Below are positions 13,586 to 25,866 of a DNA stretch of 64,000 nt, piece by piece; the first letter of the stretch is position 1; the number at the start of each line of letters is the position of its first letter. This stretch comes from Tenebrio molitor (taxonomy: Eukaryota > Arthropoda > Insecta > Coleoptera > Tenebrionidae): the NCBI RefSeq assembly GCF_963966145.1, contig NC_091046.1, positions 6,138,001 to 6,202,000 on the forward strand. Reading direction: 5' to 3'. Below the pieces are notes generated by a model that searched no databases, was not told the DNA's origin, and saw only the letters and a list, made by a program, of their open reading frames with translations. The position numbers were made by a program, and so were the translations under genes.

Positions 13586-14410
13586 AACTTGAAGAATTTC
13601 CCTCAAAACTTCTGCAAGGCACTTTGATATCATCTTCGGTCATGTTGAATGAGCTTTCAAACATTTGAGAATTGTCTTCGAAGATAATTACTTGAATAAT
13701 TTCCCTCAAGACGTCTGCAAGGCACTTTGATATCATTCCCGGTCGTTTTCAGTGAGCTTTCAAACATTCGGGATTCTCTTAGAAGATAATTACTTGAAAA
13801 ATGTCCCTCAAAGCGTCTACAAGGCACATTGATATGCTCGGTTGTGTTCCGTCAGCTTTCAAACATTTGGGGATTCTGTTAGAAGATAATTACTTAAAGA
13901 ATTTCCCTCAAAACGTCTGCAAGGCACTTTGATATCATTCTCGGTCATGTTTAGTGAGCTTTCAAACATTTGGGGATTGTCTTAGAAGATAATTACTTTA
14001 AGAATTTCCCTCAAAACGTCTGCAAGGCATTTTGATATCATTCTCGGTCGTTTTCAGTCAGCTTTCAAACATTTGGAAATTGTCTTAGAAGATAATTACT
14101 TGAAGAATTTTCCTGAAAACTTCTGCAAGGCACTTTGATATCATCCTGGGTCATGTTTAGTCCGCTTTCAAACATTTGGGGATTGTCTTAGAAGATAATT
14201 ACTTTAAGAATTTCCCTCAAAACGTCTGCAAGGCATTTTGATATCATTCTCGGTCGTTTTCAGTCAGCTTTCAAACATTTGGAAATTGTCTTAGAAGATA
14301 ATTACTTGAAGAATTTTCCTGAAAACTTCTGCAAGGCACTTTGATATCATCCTGGGTCATGTTTAGTGAGCTTTCAGACATTTGGGGATTGTCTTAGAAG
14401 CTAATTTTTT
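13586..14410. repeat. Tandem array of about eight 103-bp units
   Basis: The anchor TTCCCTCAAAACGTCTGCAA recurs near 13598, 13701, 13803, 13903, 14006, 14109, 14212 and 14315, a spacing of 100-104 bp. Each unit also holds GATATCAT, GAGCTTTCAAACATTTG and TTAGAAGATAATTACTT. The last four units form two nearly identical 206-bp dimers (about 14006-14211 and 14212-14417), a higher-order duplication. The unit length is not a multiple of three and stops occur, so coding is unlikely. The array begins within a few bases of the foldback element's right end. Confidence 0.85.
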
Positions 14411-14626
14411 CACATTCAAATCATCATATACCACATGAAATGTCCAAAGCATCAGCAATGTGCTACAGACTGATCTGTAGATTTTCTTTCAAGATCATGC
14501 CCATCAGTATTTTCTAGAGTGGGCCAGAAATGGGTCTTTCTAAACAGTCATCATATTTTTCTGAGGATGAATATTGACTTTTCAATGTATTTAACAGATT
14601 TGTCTAAATTTGCTTACCGAACAATC

Positions 14627-15440
14627 AAAAGACAAAGTGGGGAGGTGATTTAAGGAGGAGAATGATGATATTTGAGAGCATGATAGAGAGCGTATTGATG
14701 TACGGGGCAGAGATCTGGGGATGGAAGGAACAAGAGCAGGTGGAGAGAGTGCAAGAAAAATATTTGAGATGGGTGCTAGAAGTGGACAGAGAAACGCCAC
14801 GTTACATAGTGAGGGAAAAGTGCAAGAGGAATAGACTGAGAGTGAAAGCGGGAATGAGAGTGACAAATTTTGAGGCCAAATGGACGAAAGGGAAGAGTGC
14901 AGGATACTGACGCAATGCTGGAGAGAAAAGAAAAATAACTAGGAGAAGAAGGAGAGAGAGAAGAACTACCAGAGGAACGGCTATGCCAGTGAAGAAGTGG
15001 AAAGATGAGAGCAAAAGCAAGATGGATGAATGTAGAGCTGAGTGAAAGGGACAAAGACACGGACAAGCAAGAAAGAAGGGAGAGAATCAAATAATACAGG
15101 TACAACAGAGAGAATGAAAGGTGTATGACAGAGGAAATCCCGCAGTACCTGGGGAGAGAGTGCAAGAGAGAGAAAAATGATGGCGAGATTCAGATGTGAG
15201 AATGAGCAGAGAGAAAACAGGTATTGAGTGGAAGGAGAGGAAAGAAGGTGCAGAATGTGCTATGAGGAGAGACAATCGAGCACATGTGGAATGGATGTAG
15301 CGAAATGAGAGAGAGGGTTAAAGGAGCGGGGGAAAGAAATACAGAAAGAAGACAAAAGGGAGATAGGATGGATGAAAGAGGTATGGAAGAGAAGGCAAAG
15401 GATAGACAAGGAGAGGAGTGGGAGATAGGAATTAAAAAGA
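14627..15440 (+). pseudogene. Decayed LINE 3' region (after the RT catalytic core)
   Basis: A strongly purine-rich strand. The clearest frame, about 14662-14910, contains ESMIESVLMYGAEIWGW, then a stretch with KYLRWVLEVDRETPRYIVRE and KCKRNRLRVKAGMRV. This resembles the region downstream of the reverse-transcriptase core in insect R1/jockey-like non-LTR retrotransposons. Frameshifts and stops break the rest. The same sequence, in the opposite orientation and with its RT motifs, lies at 27747-30345, which confirms a common LINE family. The relic ends at a T-run near 15441-15452. The long pyrimidine-rich antisense frames here are shadows. Confidence 0.75.
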
Positions 15441-15452
15441 TTTTTTTTTTTT

Positions 15453-16990
15453 AATTTCTTGGAATTGTTATTTTATGTTTATGTCTACATGGTTGTTATC
15501 TTTTCTAAAATTGTGATTGTTGTTTCTTCTTTATACTCGAAAACAGACAAGGCAGTGCTTGGAGGTGTCAGGAGCGGAATTAAAAACCTCGTTGAAGTAA
15601 ATCAGATAACGTGGAATTGTTCTTTTATTGAACGACTCCATAAAATCTACCGGGATGGTGTAAAAGAAAAATGACATGATTTTTTTATTTCATGGTGCAG
15701 AAAGTTTCGGTGCAACCTGCGTGCCACACAATCGTGCAGGAATCTGCTGGGAGTTTCTCCCATCGATTATGGTCATTGTGCGACTTACTAATGAAGAGAA
15801 ACGTTTTTTGTCGGCGCGTAAATCGTTAGTTGCACCATAAACCGCCATGATTTTTTCTTCGAACACAATAGGAAATACCATATGCACATCCAATTGTTCG
15901 TGTGACGCTTCAATTTTGATAAAGTGCATTGATCCGGACTCGTTTCGTTATCGTTTAATAGCTACGATCCGTTCGGACATTTCTTTTTCACATTTATTAT
16001 ATTATGTACACGCTGACCTTATTAATTCCTGATTAAGTGTACATTTATTGAAACACATCAAATATGTATTCGATAAGCTCGGCGTGTTTCGTCTGTATTT
16101 GCATATTAATTTATAAATAAAGCAATTGACGTCGGTCTCGATAAAAACGTGGACTCTCCTGAAAACGGTCCAGTGATGGATTGATCGGAGAGGGTGGCGC
16201 TTCTGTTTTTCCGCTAGGGGATACGGACTGGAAAGATTGTTTACGCAGCGGGGTCCAGATGGTTTTCAGCCTCGTCCTGTATATTTCCTGGAACGAGAGA
16301 TAAGGACTATCGGCGATGTCGTCATATTTTTACAACAGCATGCACTTTGCAACCGCTTTAATCAATTATTATGAAACGAATCCGTCCAGATTAGGATAAT
16401 TTTATTGTTTATGTTAAACACGCGCAAAGTTCACCGAATGGACATCGTTGAATTTTTGCGAATTTCTGGGAATCCTTGTTCGTCAACACGATTTATCTAC
16501 TCAATTACTCGATCATCTAAAGTCCCACGTTAATTGGCCATCATTGTAATTTATATAAAGTGTAATTAAGCAGATTTTCTGTTTTTTTACGGCATAATCA
16601 TCATTTTAATTTGTTTCTGCATTAACATACTAATTTCCTGGTTTATCGTCGCATCACGCGGTATCGAATTCAACAAACAACAACGTCAACACGAATAACT
16701 TTGCATATTGTGTAAAATTCGAATAATAGAGGAAGATAATAAACAAGTTTCGAGGTGTGCGGTTGTGGGGGGAGGCATTTCATTAAGCATATTCTAGTTG
16801 CAAATATAATCTTACCAATTGACCTTGCCGCCTCGTGTGTGCCATCCAGTTTGCAAATTTGATATGGCAATTCCGCTATTGCTCGACTTTAGTCGTCCTT
16901 TTATTTTTAAATTTAGCAACGGCGACATTGACAATTGATATGTTTATGATATCAATTATCATTCCATTATTGTCCGTCGACTGGATGCAG
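15453..16990. other. Non-coding DNA
   Basis: Higher GC than the adjoining LINE relic. Short overlapping frames only, and no repeat boundaries seen. Confidence 0.4.
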
Positions 16991-17043
16991 CACGACGACA
17001 AACTGACAACGGAAGATTTCTTCGTCAAGGCACAGAGGTACAG
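16991..17043 (+). other. Candidate 53-nt exon
   Basis: An AG at 16989-16990 precedes 53 nt that end TACAG followed by GTAACA. One frame reads HDDKLTTEDFFVKAQRYR, with balanced codon use unlike the surroundings; a second frame is also open. The pyrimidine tract before the acceptor is weak. The product is not recognised, so this stays a low-confidence exon candidate. Confidence 0.18.
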
Positions 17044-19650
17044 GTAACAAAAAAAAATCCAGAGGATTCACTCATTAAAGAATTCACCACTTCACCGTCA
17101 CGCGTCACATCTCACGCTCCGAGATGAAAGGCTCATTCGAGTAAGTTCGAATTTAGCCGAGCGAGCGAGAAACAGCCAGTTGTGCGTCACTTCCAAATTT
17201 TCATTGTGTTTCCATCTCTTTACATGTGCATCCCTAAGATGGACTTTGAAGGACAAGGAAGTGCATTCAGTAATTTTTCTAAAGGTCCTTATTGCAGTCT
17301 GATCATCAAAATTCAATTCAAAGCTCTCGAGAAATTTTTGTCTTTGATGGTTTTGGTCAAGTTTTTTTATATCTGTGCGTCCTGCCGCAAGAACACGATC
17401 GGGTCGTTTTTAATTGGATCAATCGAATTTATGATTTTAATTATTTCCCGATGTTTTCCGACGTTCATAAATATTTATAATGGTCGTCCTTCTGCCATCA
17501 AATCATTTTAACGAGCGACTCGCAAAACCCGTATTGTTGTCAATGCAAAAATTTTGCGCATTTGTTTTTCAAGAGCTCAGCTCTACAGGGTGAGCAAGTG
17601 GAGGCACAGTTCCAAATATGCATCGACAGACTTTTTAATCTCGTCCTGGGGTGACAGGAAATAATGTACATATTTCTTTTATTGTTTATTATCTAAATTA
17701 GAAAAATAGTGATATGGTGCGGCCATAATGCAAATATGTATTGAAAATAGGATCGATATGTCCTGTGCGGTGTAGACATCATTTTATCAATAATTAATGC
17801 CAGTGAAGCTTTTGTCCTGCAGACTAAATAATGTCATAAATTAATTTCAATTTTGGTATTTCGTTATCGGATTAAATTACCCGAATAAAATTAATTGTTC
17901 GATGAAATTTCACTCGGACCGATCGGATCGTCGCTGTTCGCCAATAAATTTCCACCGGAGCCCCAAAAATTCAATTTGACGACCATTTCGGTTTATGAAA
18001 ATTTCAGGAGGCTGTTTTAAATTGCACCCCAACCGTAAAAGTTTTCAGAAACTCGCCCGAACCCTTTTCTTGAATGCGTTATCACTTTTTAAAACGGCAA
18101 AACTCGCTCATTTTTCCATCGAAATTTGTACAGGTGAAAGCTATTAATAGGTAGATTGATGCGATTGCTATTTATGGCAAGAAATTATTGCCAGTCGTAA
18201 AGTGACAAAAATAGAAGCCAGAGTGTTAAGAGTGTTCCAAAACAAGTACCAAGGTGAGGTCGAAAAAAATCGAAAAACCGGTCACTGAAGTAAACACAGA
18301 GTGTATTATGTAAGGTGGGCCGAGATAATGACAACAGTTTTTTGATTGATGATTTAATTAAAATACATAATTATGTTAAGAGTTAGATAATCGAGTCGAA
18401 ATTGTAAAGAATGTATTCATGAGTGGAGAGGAAACAACTCGGGACAATTAAAAATTAATGAGTTCATGCATTATGGAGCAGCAGGACAAGCAATCCTGTT
18501 TGGAAAGTGACTAACCCGCAATTCGTCCTGGCCTAATCTGTTCCTGGACCCTCATTAATTTTCAAACAATTCGCTTAATTCGGCTGTCCTCGCGAGAGTT
18601 TCGCCGTCTGGATTGCGTCCTTAAATATGAAAGGATTCCTTTGAGATTTTGAAAAATTGAACCCTCGGCTAATTTTGGACCAGCTGTAGATGGGCCTTTT
18701 CCAGACGGGTCGTGTGACGAGGGCACCGTTCCCGGAGCTTACCTGATTGTCAGTTAAAGCCCCTTCAAATTAATTTTCTGAATCGTGAACTTTTTTTAAT
18801 TCCAACAATACCGTCCGCACAATGGCGTCTGTCAATCCTGACAGGAGAAAGGCAAATTTCGAACGAATCCGACGTTTAAAAAGGGATTACGACGCGGAAT
18901 AATAAATACTTCCGCTGGGGGAACAATAACGGGGCTGCCCACGCGGCTTGTTTTTTTCCGGGCGGCCCGGAACGTCGTCCGGAGCGGCGGTCAAGAGCAA
19001 CAGCGACAAGAAGTCGTCCGCGCGTTGTAAATAATTCAGAAGTGTTGGCGGGGAACGGCCGGAGCTGAGCACCGGAATCGCGGCTTCCTTCCGTACTTAT
19101 CTGGAGTTTTCGCGAAAAATTGCCACATTTAGATGCAAATGATCCCGTGCACGGCTTGTTTCGGGTTGCAATTTACGAGCGACATAGCTCTCGGTCAGCT
19201 GATTTCGCTTCGTAATGTCGAAAAAATTGCTTCGTCGCGCTGTTGGCGGAGTCGTAAGTCGGCGGGATAAAAAATAATTGGTCCCAGAGATTGTAACGTT
19301 ACACATAGTCGAGGAGAAAATGCGACGGTCATTAGTGGCGGAGATTTACAAGGTTCGGGAAGGACGAGCTTTAGACGCTAACTGAGCTTTTTTGGGACAA
19401 ATAAGAACTCATTCGGTAAGGACGAAAAATAAAGGACGAGCCTGGTGTTGGATACAATTGCGGAATTAAAAAATCAAGTTAATGGAACATGTAGAAATGG
19501 TAAAAACTGTAAAATTATATTGTCAAAGATCACTGAAATTTGTCGAGATCTGGGTGGTACTGATGGGCCTAAAGTGCTTTTGCAAAAAGGGATTGTCATC
19601 ACATGAGTCATATCATGTAGTTAAAAACTGGTGTAAAAATGTTACACCCG
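17044..19650. other. Non-coding DNA of host-like composition
   Basis: Moderate GC with no convincing exon. A TACAGGGTGAGC at 17585-17596 resembles the outer end of CAGGGTG-type inverted-repeat elements, but no partner end was found. Confidence 0.4.
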
Positions 19651-19760
19651 GTGGTACCGGGCGCGGTGGATGCGTGTCAAGCGCGCCAGGTTTCAATTCG
19701 GGAGGTTCGGGGTTCAAATCCCTGGCCCGACTGTAGTTGCAAGAGGTTTTTTTCAGAGGT
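19651..19760 (+). mobile_element. tRNA-derived SINE head (family 2)
   Basis: An A-box-like GGGCGCGGTGG (about 19659-19669) and a perfect B box, GGTTCAAATCC (19711-19721), lie at tRNA-like spacing. A G/T-rich body with TTTTTTTC at about 19746 follows. The head and body differ from the SINE at 10232, so this is a separate family. The 3' end is not defined and may extend towards 19950. No cloverleaf with paired acceptor ends was found, so it is not called a tRNA gene. Confidence 0.5.
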
Positions 19761-20166
19761 TTTCCTTTCTAGTCCTGTGGACTCATACACAAGGAAGCAA
19801 ATCCTGCTACAGTGATCACATGATCTGAAGGCACTCGACTTTGACAGAGAAAAATATTGCAAGAATGTGTTGTTCCTTCTGGACAATGCTCGGGCGCAGA
19901 AGAGTTACATTTTCGTGGTTGTTCACTGCATCGCTTTAAAAACCTTGAGGTTGCCTCTTTATCGGCCAAATCTAGCCTGATTGATTATTATTGTTTGTCT
20001 CCAAAGTTGCCGTAATACTTCCAAATGACAAAACAGAGGTGGGAAAGTTCAGAGGTGGATTGTTGGCTTCCAGAAGTACCTAGTTATTATTTATTAACCA
20101 TATTGAAGAAGTTTTAAGATTTTTTCAAATATTTCAATTCAAGAATCTGTCACGTCTCCCCCACAG

Positions 20167-20277
20167 GTACATACTTTCTTTGCATTAGTTGCGAGCATAT
20201 TTTTCCTATTTCCCCCTACACTGCCGATTCTGAATCCACACGTGCAGAGATGTACCGACAAGGATCTCTCTAAAATG
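20167..20277 (+). other. Candidate 111-nt exon with hydrophobic segment
   Basis: A strong acceptor (CGTCTCCCCCACAG, ending at 20166) and a consensus donor (AAAATG then GTAAGT at 20278) enclose 111 nt, open in one frame for 37 codons. The predicted peptide contains a hydrophobic run, FFALVASIFFLFPPTLPIL, then NPHVQRCTDKDLSKM. A 30-nt alternative starts after the AG at 20247. The hydrophobic run could be pyrimidine-tract DNA rather than protein. The gene is not recognised. Confidence 0.2.
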
Positions 20278-23118
20278 GTAAGTTTCGGTCTTTTTCGATA
20301 TTTTATCATTCCATATCACGAACTTCCTTTGTTCGCGACCGGCCCTCCCATATTAAGCGAGAGCATTTTTTCCAAGTGGCTCGCAGGGTGTTGCCGATAA
20401 TACAGATATTCATAACAGTACAAACTGGCAAGTTTGTATTCATAACAGGATCACAAAATCGGCTTCATGCACACACGTGCCATAAAACTTCCGCATAACG
20501 TTTCGAGCATTCATCTTAAGAATTGTTAAATCGTTAAAATCTCTTACACACCGTGAATACATATTTATGAAATGAGGAGTAGCCGTCGATTTTTCTGGCC
20601 CGTTCTGCATTCAAGTGCAAATTGTATCGCGAACGTTGACGGCAAAATCGCGATCCTCCTCACCTAAGGATCTCCGCTAATGGCACCACTTCAGGATTCG
20701 GCAGTTTTTTATTGGCGCCCCCGCATAACGTACACGCCACTCTACATAAAAATAAATATTTTTGATCCCATCAAATATTTATAAGGGCGGCATCGAACGC
20801 TCCCAAGATGACGTTAAATGCTCCGGGGCGAAAATTACAACGGGCTCTTGTAAGCCCCCGAATTAAATCGGCACTTGTGCCGGCGTTATTTTTATCGGCT
20901 GCGGCATTAATTCGGGACATTAACGACCACCTCCTCGATTTGTGTCGTTTCAACCCTTTCGGATTTAAAAAAAATTCAAATCCCAGATTCGCCGCAGCCA
21001 CGACAATTATCTCGTAAATGAACTCGCATGAAATTAAAGCCGCCATTTTGAATCCATTTCGTCCAGGAAACGGGCTGCAGAAAAATTATCCGGATAAACA
21101 ATCGCTCGTGGGGGCTGTTGTGGTGGCTCGTAAAAGCGGTGAAAAATTGACTGGAGGGAGTGGAAAGTGACGTTTTCTAATATCGAGCCGGTTATTGGGA
21201 GCCATCGGGTCTTTGTCTACGACGATTGAAAATTTTACGCGGCCACGTGAAAATTATTGGAAAGCGGCGGAGGAAACAGGAAACGAAAATTCCACCAAAA
21301 TTCGGAGCCAATTTAATGCGATAAGGACGCTAAGGCGGCTTTCGTTCGTTAGCGCGACATTGTGCGGCGCTAATTGAATGGTAATTTGAATTTTTTTCCA
21401 GTCAAGCCTAAAAACCTGTGTAGTTTTGGTTGTAAAAATTTGAGACTGGCATAAAATTACTTTTACGAATTAACAACCGATCAATAAATTTTCGGTAGAT
21501 ATTTATGATCAATTACTTTTTTCACGGTAGAGTTTTGCTATTTGTAAAAAACCAAAACTAATTAATACTAGAGGTTATAGTAATGTAGCGGGTAATTTAT
21601 TAATAGGAGTAAAATTAAAAATTTACCACTCAGACTAATTTGATTACTGCATAAATCATGGACGATTATGGAACTGCATTAATTTGTCTTGTGCAATAAA
21701 AATGTGTAATTTATATTCTACACGTGTATTATAATGCTGCATGGTAACTGGGAGAAGGAAAAATGTAAATTTTCAAATTAGAAACTTCATTACCATTTCT
21801 TAATGAAAATCACACTATTGCTCTGTTACTTTTTAAAGGTATGAGCCAGACCCATTAATTTTCCTAGATTAGTTAAACAAATTTTATGCATTTTGAGGAA
21901 CTTGACTGTAGTAGTTTAATCATCTAATATTAATGTATTTGTGGAAAAAAATCTTGGAAGTGGATTTCAAGATGTAACAATTTTTCAAACGAGAAAAAAT
22001 AGAAATTGTAAAATAACCTGACTTGAACAATTTTTTTTTTCGTTTTTGCAATTCATCTCGACCTCACGACTATTTTTTGTTTTAAGAGTTTAGGAAAATT
22101 TGTTTTAATTTATTTTTTAGCAATTTTTCAACAGTCTGAAAATAAATACAAAATTTTATCATCTAGTATTGTAGGAGCAGTCTTATAACTAAAAAATATT
22201 TTCTTGGCAGTTTGAAACAAATTGAGCTGTTTTTGTTTTATTATTCTGTTAATCATTTTGATACAAAATTTTAATCTGGAAAACATGAAAGTCAATTAAT
22301 TTTAATATTAATCTGAGTAAAAAAGAGATAGGAAAAGTGTCGTCGTTACAGTTGGCGGAACTGTAACAATAAAAAATTCTTTGGTGTTTGCAATTAATCT
22401 TTGATACCTCTCGTTGTTTTCCAAATTTACGAAAAATTGTTTTTAATCTTCAAGAAATTGAAAAATCTTCAATGTTAAAATATTTGTACCTTATAATAAT
22501 TTACAACCACATCATGGCTCTTAAATCTTTTTTTTTTGATTCGCAGCAATTTTTTTCTACCGTTTGGCATCTTCACGTTTAGAAAAAAATCGATTACTTT
22601 TACACCCTTTAATCGATGAAAGAATATGAAACTAAAGAAAGTGTCTTTTTATCTTTCTTATTTTTTTTTCCAAATAAACAAACTGTAAAATGAAATGTTT
22701 CTTTTAATTTACCTATCTGTCAAATGTATCATTTTTATCTCGATTAATTATTTCTTTTCTTATTCAGTTCTCCTTTTACTTATCTTTTAGACAATGATGA
22801 TTTTGCAAAAATGTGAGAAAAGTGTTTGGACTTTTATAATTTCAAAATCTGTAGAGCTAATTAATGTATCCCAAAATAATCGTTTTGAAAGAATAAAAAA
22901 AAAATTCTCTACCAGAATAAAAATAAATGAATATATGTTTTCATTTAAAAAAATAAAGACACTTATTTGACATAACAATTAATGTTGAAAAAAGTAAAAA
23001 ATTAAGCTCTTTTGTAGTGTTTTTTAACCATTGTATTGTTTTTTTTGTTTATTAAAATCGGACAATAAATAACGGAGCTACGCCTTGCGGCGTTTTTTAG
23101 GAAACAGCCTGTATAATA
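20278..23118. other. Non-coding DNA; GC-moderate to 21.4 kb, then AT-rich
   Basis: Many poly-T and poly-A runs occur after 21.4 kb. A perfect 9-bp stem, GTTACAGTT/AACTGTAAC, lies near 22346-22368. No gene or bounded element was identified. Confidence 0.4.
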
Positions 23119-23643
23119 TATAGTCCGATGAGCTTAGTCCGAATCAAGAAGTCGACATGACCTGCATCTGCCTTTGACATTTGACAGCAGTGCATGGTGC
23201 TACTAATATTTGAAAATTTATGTTGGCAACTTGAGACAAATATCATTACAAATTTCAATTTTTGATATTTTGATTTGTGTTCTTCTTGGCTTTTCTGCAA
23301 ATTCATTCCTCCGTTGTCATTCTGTTTTTCAAAAAACAGTTCTTTTCAGAATTCTGCACAATTCCAATATTATTTTTGCAAATGAATCTGCCAACTTGCT
23401 GCGTGCCTTTTTGTTGGCATCATACGGTGCAAATTTGAAGTAAAATTAAAAAAAACATCACAAATGTTAAAATCTAACCTAAAAATTTGACGTCGCTAAT
23501 GTAATAAACGTGCATTTCGCGTCTTGCTCTAATCGCACATGCCAAAGCGAGATGCATAGTGGGACGGGCTTAATACAATGTGTAAAATAGTTCAATTGCT
23601 TGTTTTATATTATGCTGCTTATTAACTGATTCATCGGACTATA
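23119..23643. mobile_element. Non-autonomous inverted-repeat element (525 bp)
   Basis: The perfect terminal inverted repeat TATAGTCCGATGA (23119-23131) matches TCATCGGACTATA (23631-23643). The terminal TATA may include a TA or TATA target duplication. The interior has no transposase frame, so this is a MITE-like element. The superfamily is not determined. Confidence 0.6.
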
Positions 23644-25767
23644 ATAAAAAAAATGGACTTTAAATCTGTTTATCTTTTTATCTATAATAAAGAGAATCAT
23701 TTAATTTGTTGTTCGAACTAAATATCCAAATCTAAAACAAACATGCTTTCACAATTTGAAATTTGTTTCTTCTCTTTTTTCTTTTTTGATATTTTCCTTA
23801 CTGGAATAGGTATTTTATTCTTTTGTCCATTTACAATTTCAAAATAACAAAATTTCAGAAAATATGATCTCTACGTTTTCGACATGAATTGTTTTATTTT
23901 TTGGCATTTTTTTCTGTCATCCATTTTTTGAATAAGTCATATTCTGCTCCGTATTTCTCTCTAGCTTTTTTTTTGTAATAAATCCAATTATGCCTCTGTA
24001 CCCTCTTCTAAAATGTCGCAGAATCACTACTGGAATCCATTAAATTCCTTAAAACAAGACTCAACCAACGAGGATAAAATACGCAACCTTGGTAACGGCA
24101 AGTGTGCTCACTCTGGTGCTCTAATTTCGAAAAGTTTAATTTGAATCTTATGGGTTTTTCCTGAAAAGAAAAAATATGAGTGTACTTCTGGAGTAAAGTA
24201 TCATTTCCTCCATTGGGTCATTGCTGCCCTCAGTTACGCCTTCGTCACTAAACTTGACTGAAAATCACACTTTCCTTCCTTGTCATACAAATAACTATCA
24301 TATAATTCCACTTATCTCAAACAGAAACTAATCAGCTGTCATTTCAGAAATAAAAAAGTTTATCAACATAATCCCAGATATTTCCAAAATGCCAGATCGA
24401 ATTTTTCCGTTGCTAGAGCCAGCAGCCAGCAGCGTTCCACATATCGCACATATTCGATTTTATCTGCCACATATAATAATAATGATATATTATTCTGCTC
24501 ATTTAATTAACCTGAATAGTTATCAGAATGCGGAGGAGCGCTTTGGGTGACATTTTAATTGCACTCTGCCGTACGTCGCGCTTAATAATACACATTTCAG
24601 TCCACTCGAATTTGCATAGATCAACTAAATCACTTAGCGTTTTTACGGCAGAACCATCATAAATTAATTATCAGAGTCTACATCCGTTATTAATAGGTTG
24701 CATCCAGTTGTCTCTGCCATGTTAGCTCTTCATCCAGTGTTGCCACCTGCTTGTACCAACCACCGATACCGCGGAGTGCGTGCTCGTGTCCCACCAAACC
24801 AAGCCTAACCGTCGCAAGCCAGTAATTACGGCGACAACGTGCATTATGATAAACCAAATTCGATGGGAAACGCATAAGGCACATGTGTCAGTCCACCGGA
24901 GGTCAGCTTTTTTCCCATTACACCGTATGCAAATCGGAGCGTAAGTCATTTCCTTTGCAAACATCGCGATGACAAAACGGCCGGATTAAAACAGGTAGTA
25001 CAAAGAGCGATTGCTCACTTTGTTTTCCCCGTTTCCCGATTTTAATCCGGGGAAGAGGCCATCGAGATCGCGCGCCTGAAAAGTAGTCTGTTGAAACAAA
25101 GCTCGTCGTTGCATAAGCCGGTATGCTCCTTGTTTTCGAACGACTTGGACAAACATCTCGGCTCCTTATCTTCTTTGCATATTGTGATCTCTGTAAATAC
25201 GTTTCGAATTACATTATTTAATGCATGGTGATTCCGAACATCCAATTAAATTGATGCGTTGTTTTTGCCGCGCGATATCCGGTTGCTACCTCGACGATTT
25301 TAAGACCAGAGCTCTTCCCATCTTGTTGCCTCATTTGAATGACAATGATGGCCAAGTCGCGCAGCCAGATTTGATTCACTTTTACCGCAAATCAAGGCCT
25401 CGAACGCCATTAAAAGGCGACCAATAAAAAATATCGGTTGAGACATTGTCTGTACACTTTTAACCACTCTGACTTAATCAGAACACCTAATTAATCGATT
25501 TGACACAACTGTACAACTTCAACACTCATTTTTCAACCTTTTGCTCTTCACTTCCTCCCCAAATGCTCTACGAAGCAACCAAACTATAGTTAAAATACCA
25601 TAGATACCATATCGGCACCTTAATGATCAAACCTCGTAACTCCATTTTTGTTCAAAAATGAGATTTTTGTACCATCTGTGAAAAAGAAAGCGCTCATAAT
25701 GATGAAGACGTAACTGTCAGCTTTAATCCAGAAAAACTCGAAATAAAGACTAAAATTGAAAAAGTAG
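23644..25767. other. Non-coding DNA
   Basis: AT-rich to about 24.4 kb, then higher GC. Short overlapping frames only. Confidence 0.4.
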
Positions 25768-25866
25768 TAGATTATATCATGAAGAGTAGAAGTGAGTCTT
25801 TTTGTGCTGAGCCCGGAAATTGAAGACCGAGACGAAGTTGAGGTCGGCAACTGGGCGAAGCACACA
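25768..25866. repeat. Dispersed repeat shared with 62855-62909
   Basis: AGATTATATCATGAAGAGTA, followed by GAAGTGAGTCTTTTTGTGCT, matches about 62856-62895 with few differences. The inverted continuation GTCGGCAACTGGGCGAAGCA at about 25844-25866 matches the complement of about 62890-62909. The block therefore has a degenerate palindromic centre. No ends or target duplication were found. Confidence 0.5.

Noticed and set aside
14776..15165. 129-codon reverse-strand open frame
   Set aside because: Antisense shadow of the forward LINE relic, with biased composition and no domain.
18741..18750. Reverse-strand donor CAATCAG/GTAAGCT
   Set aside because: No acceptor or coding frame on the upstream side makes an exon.
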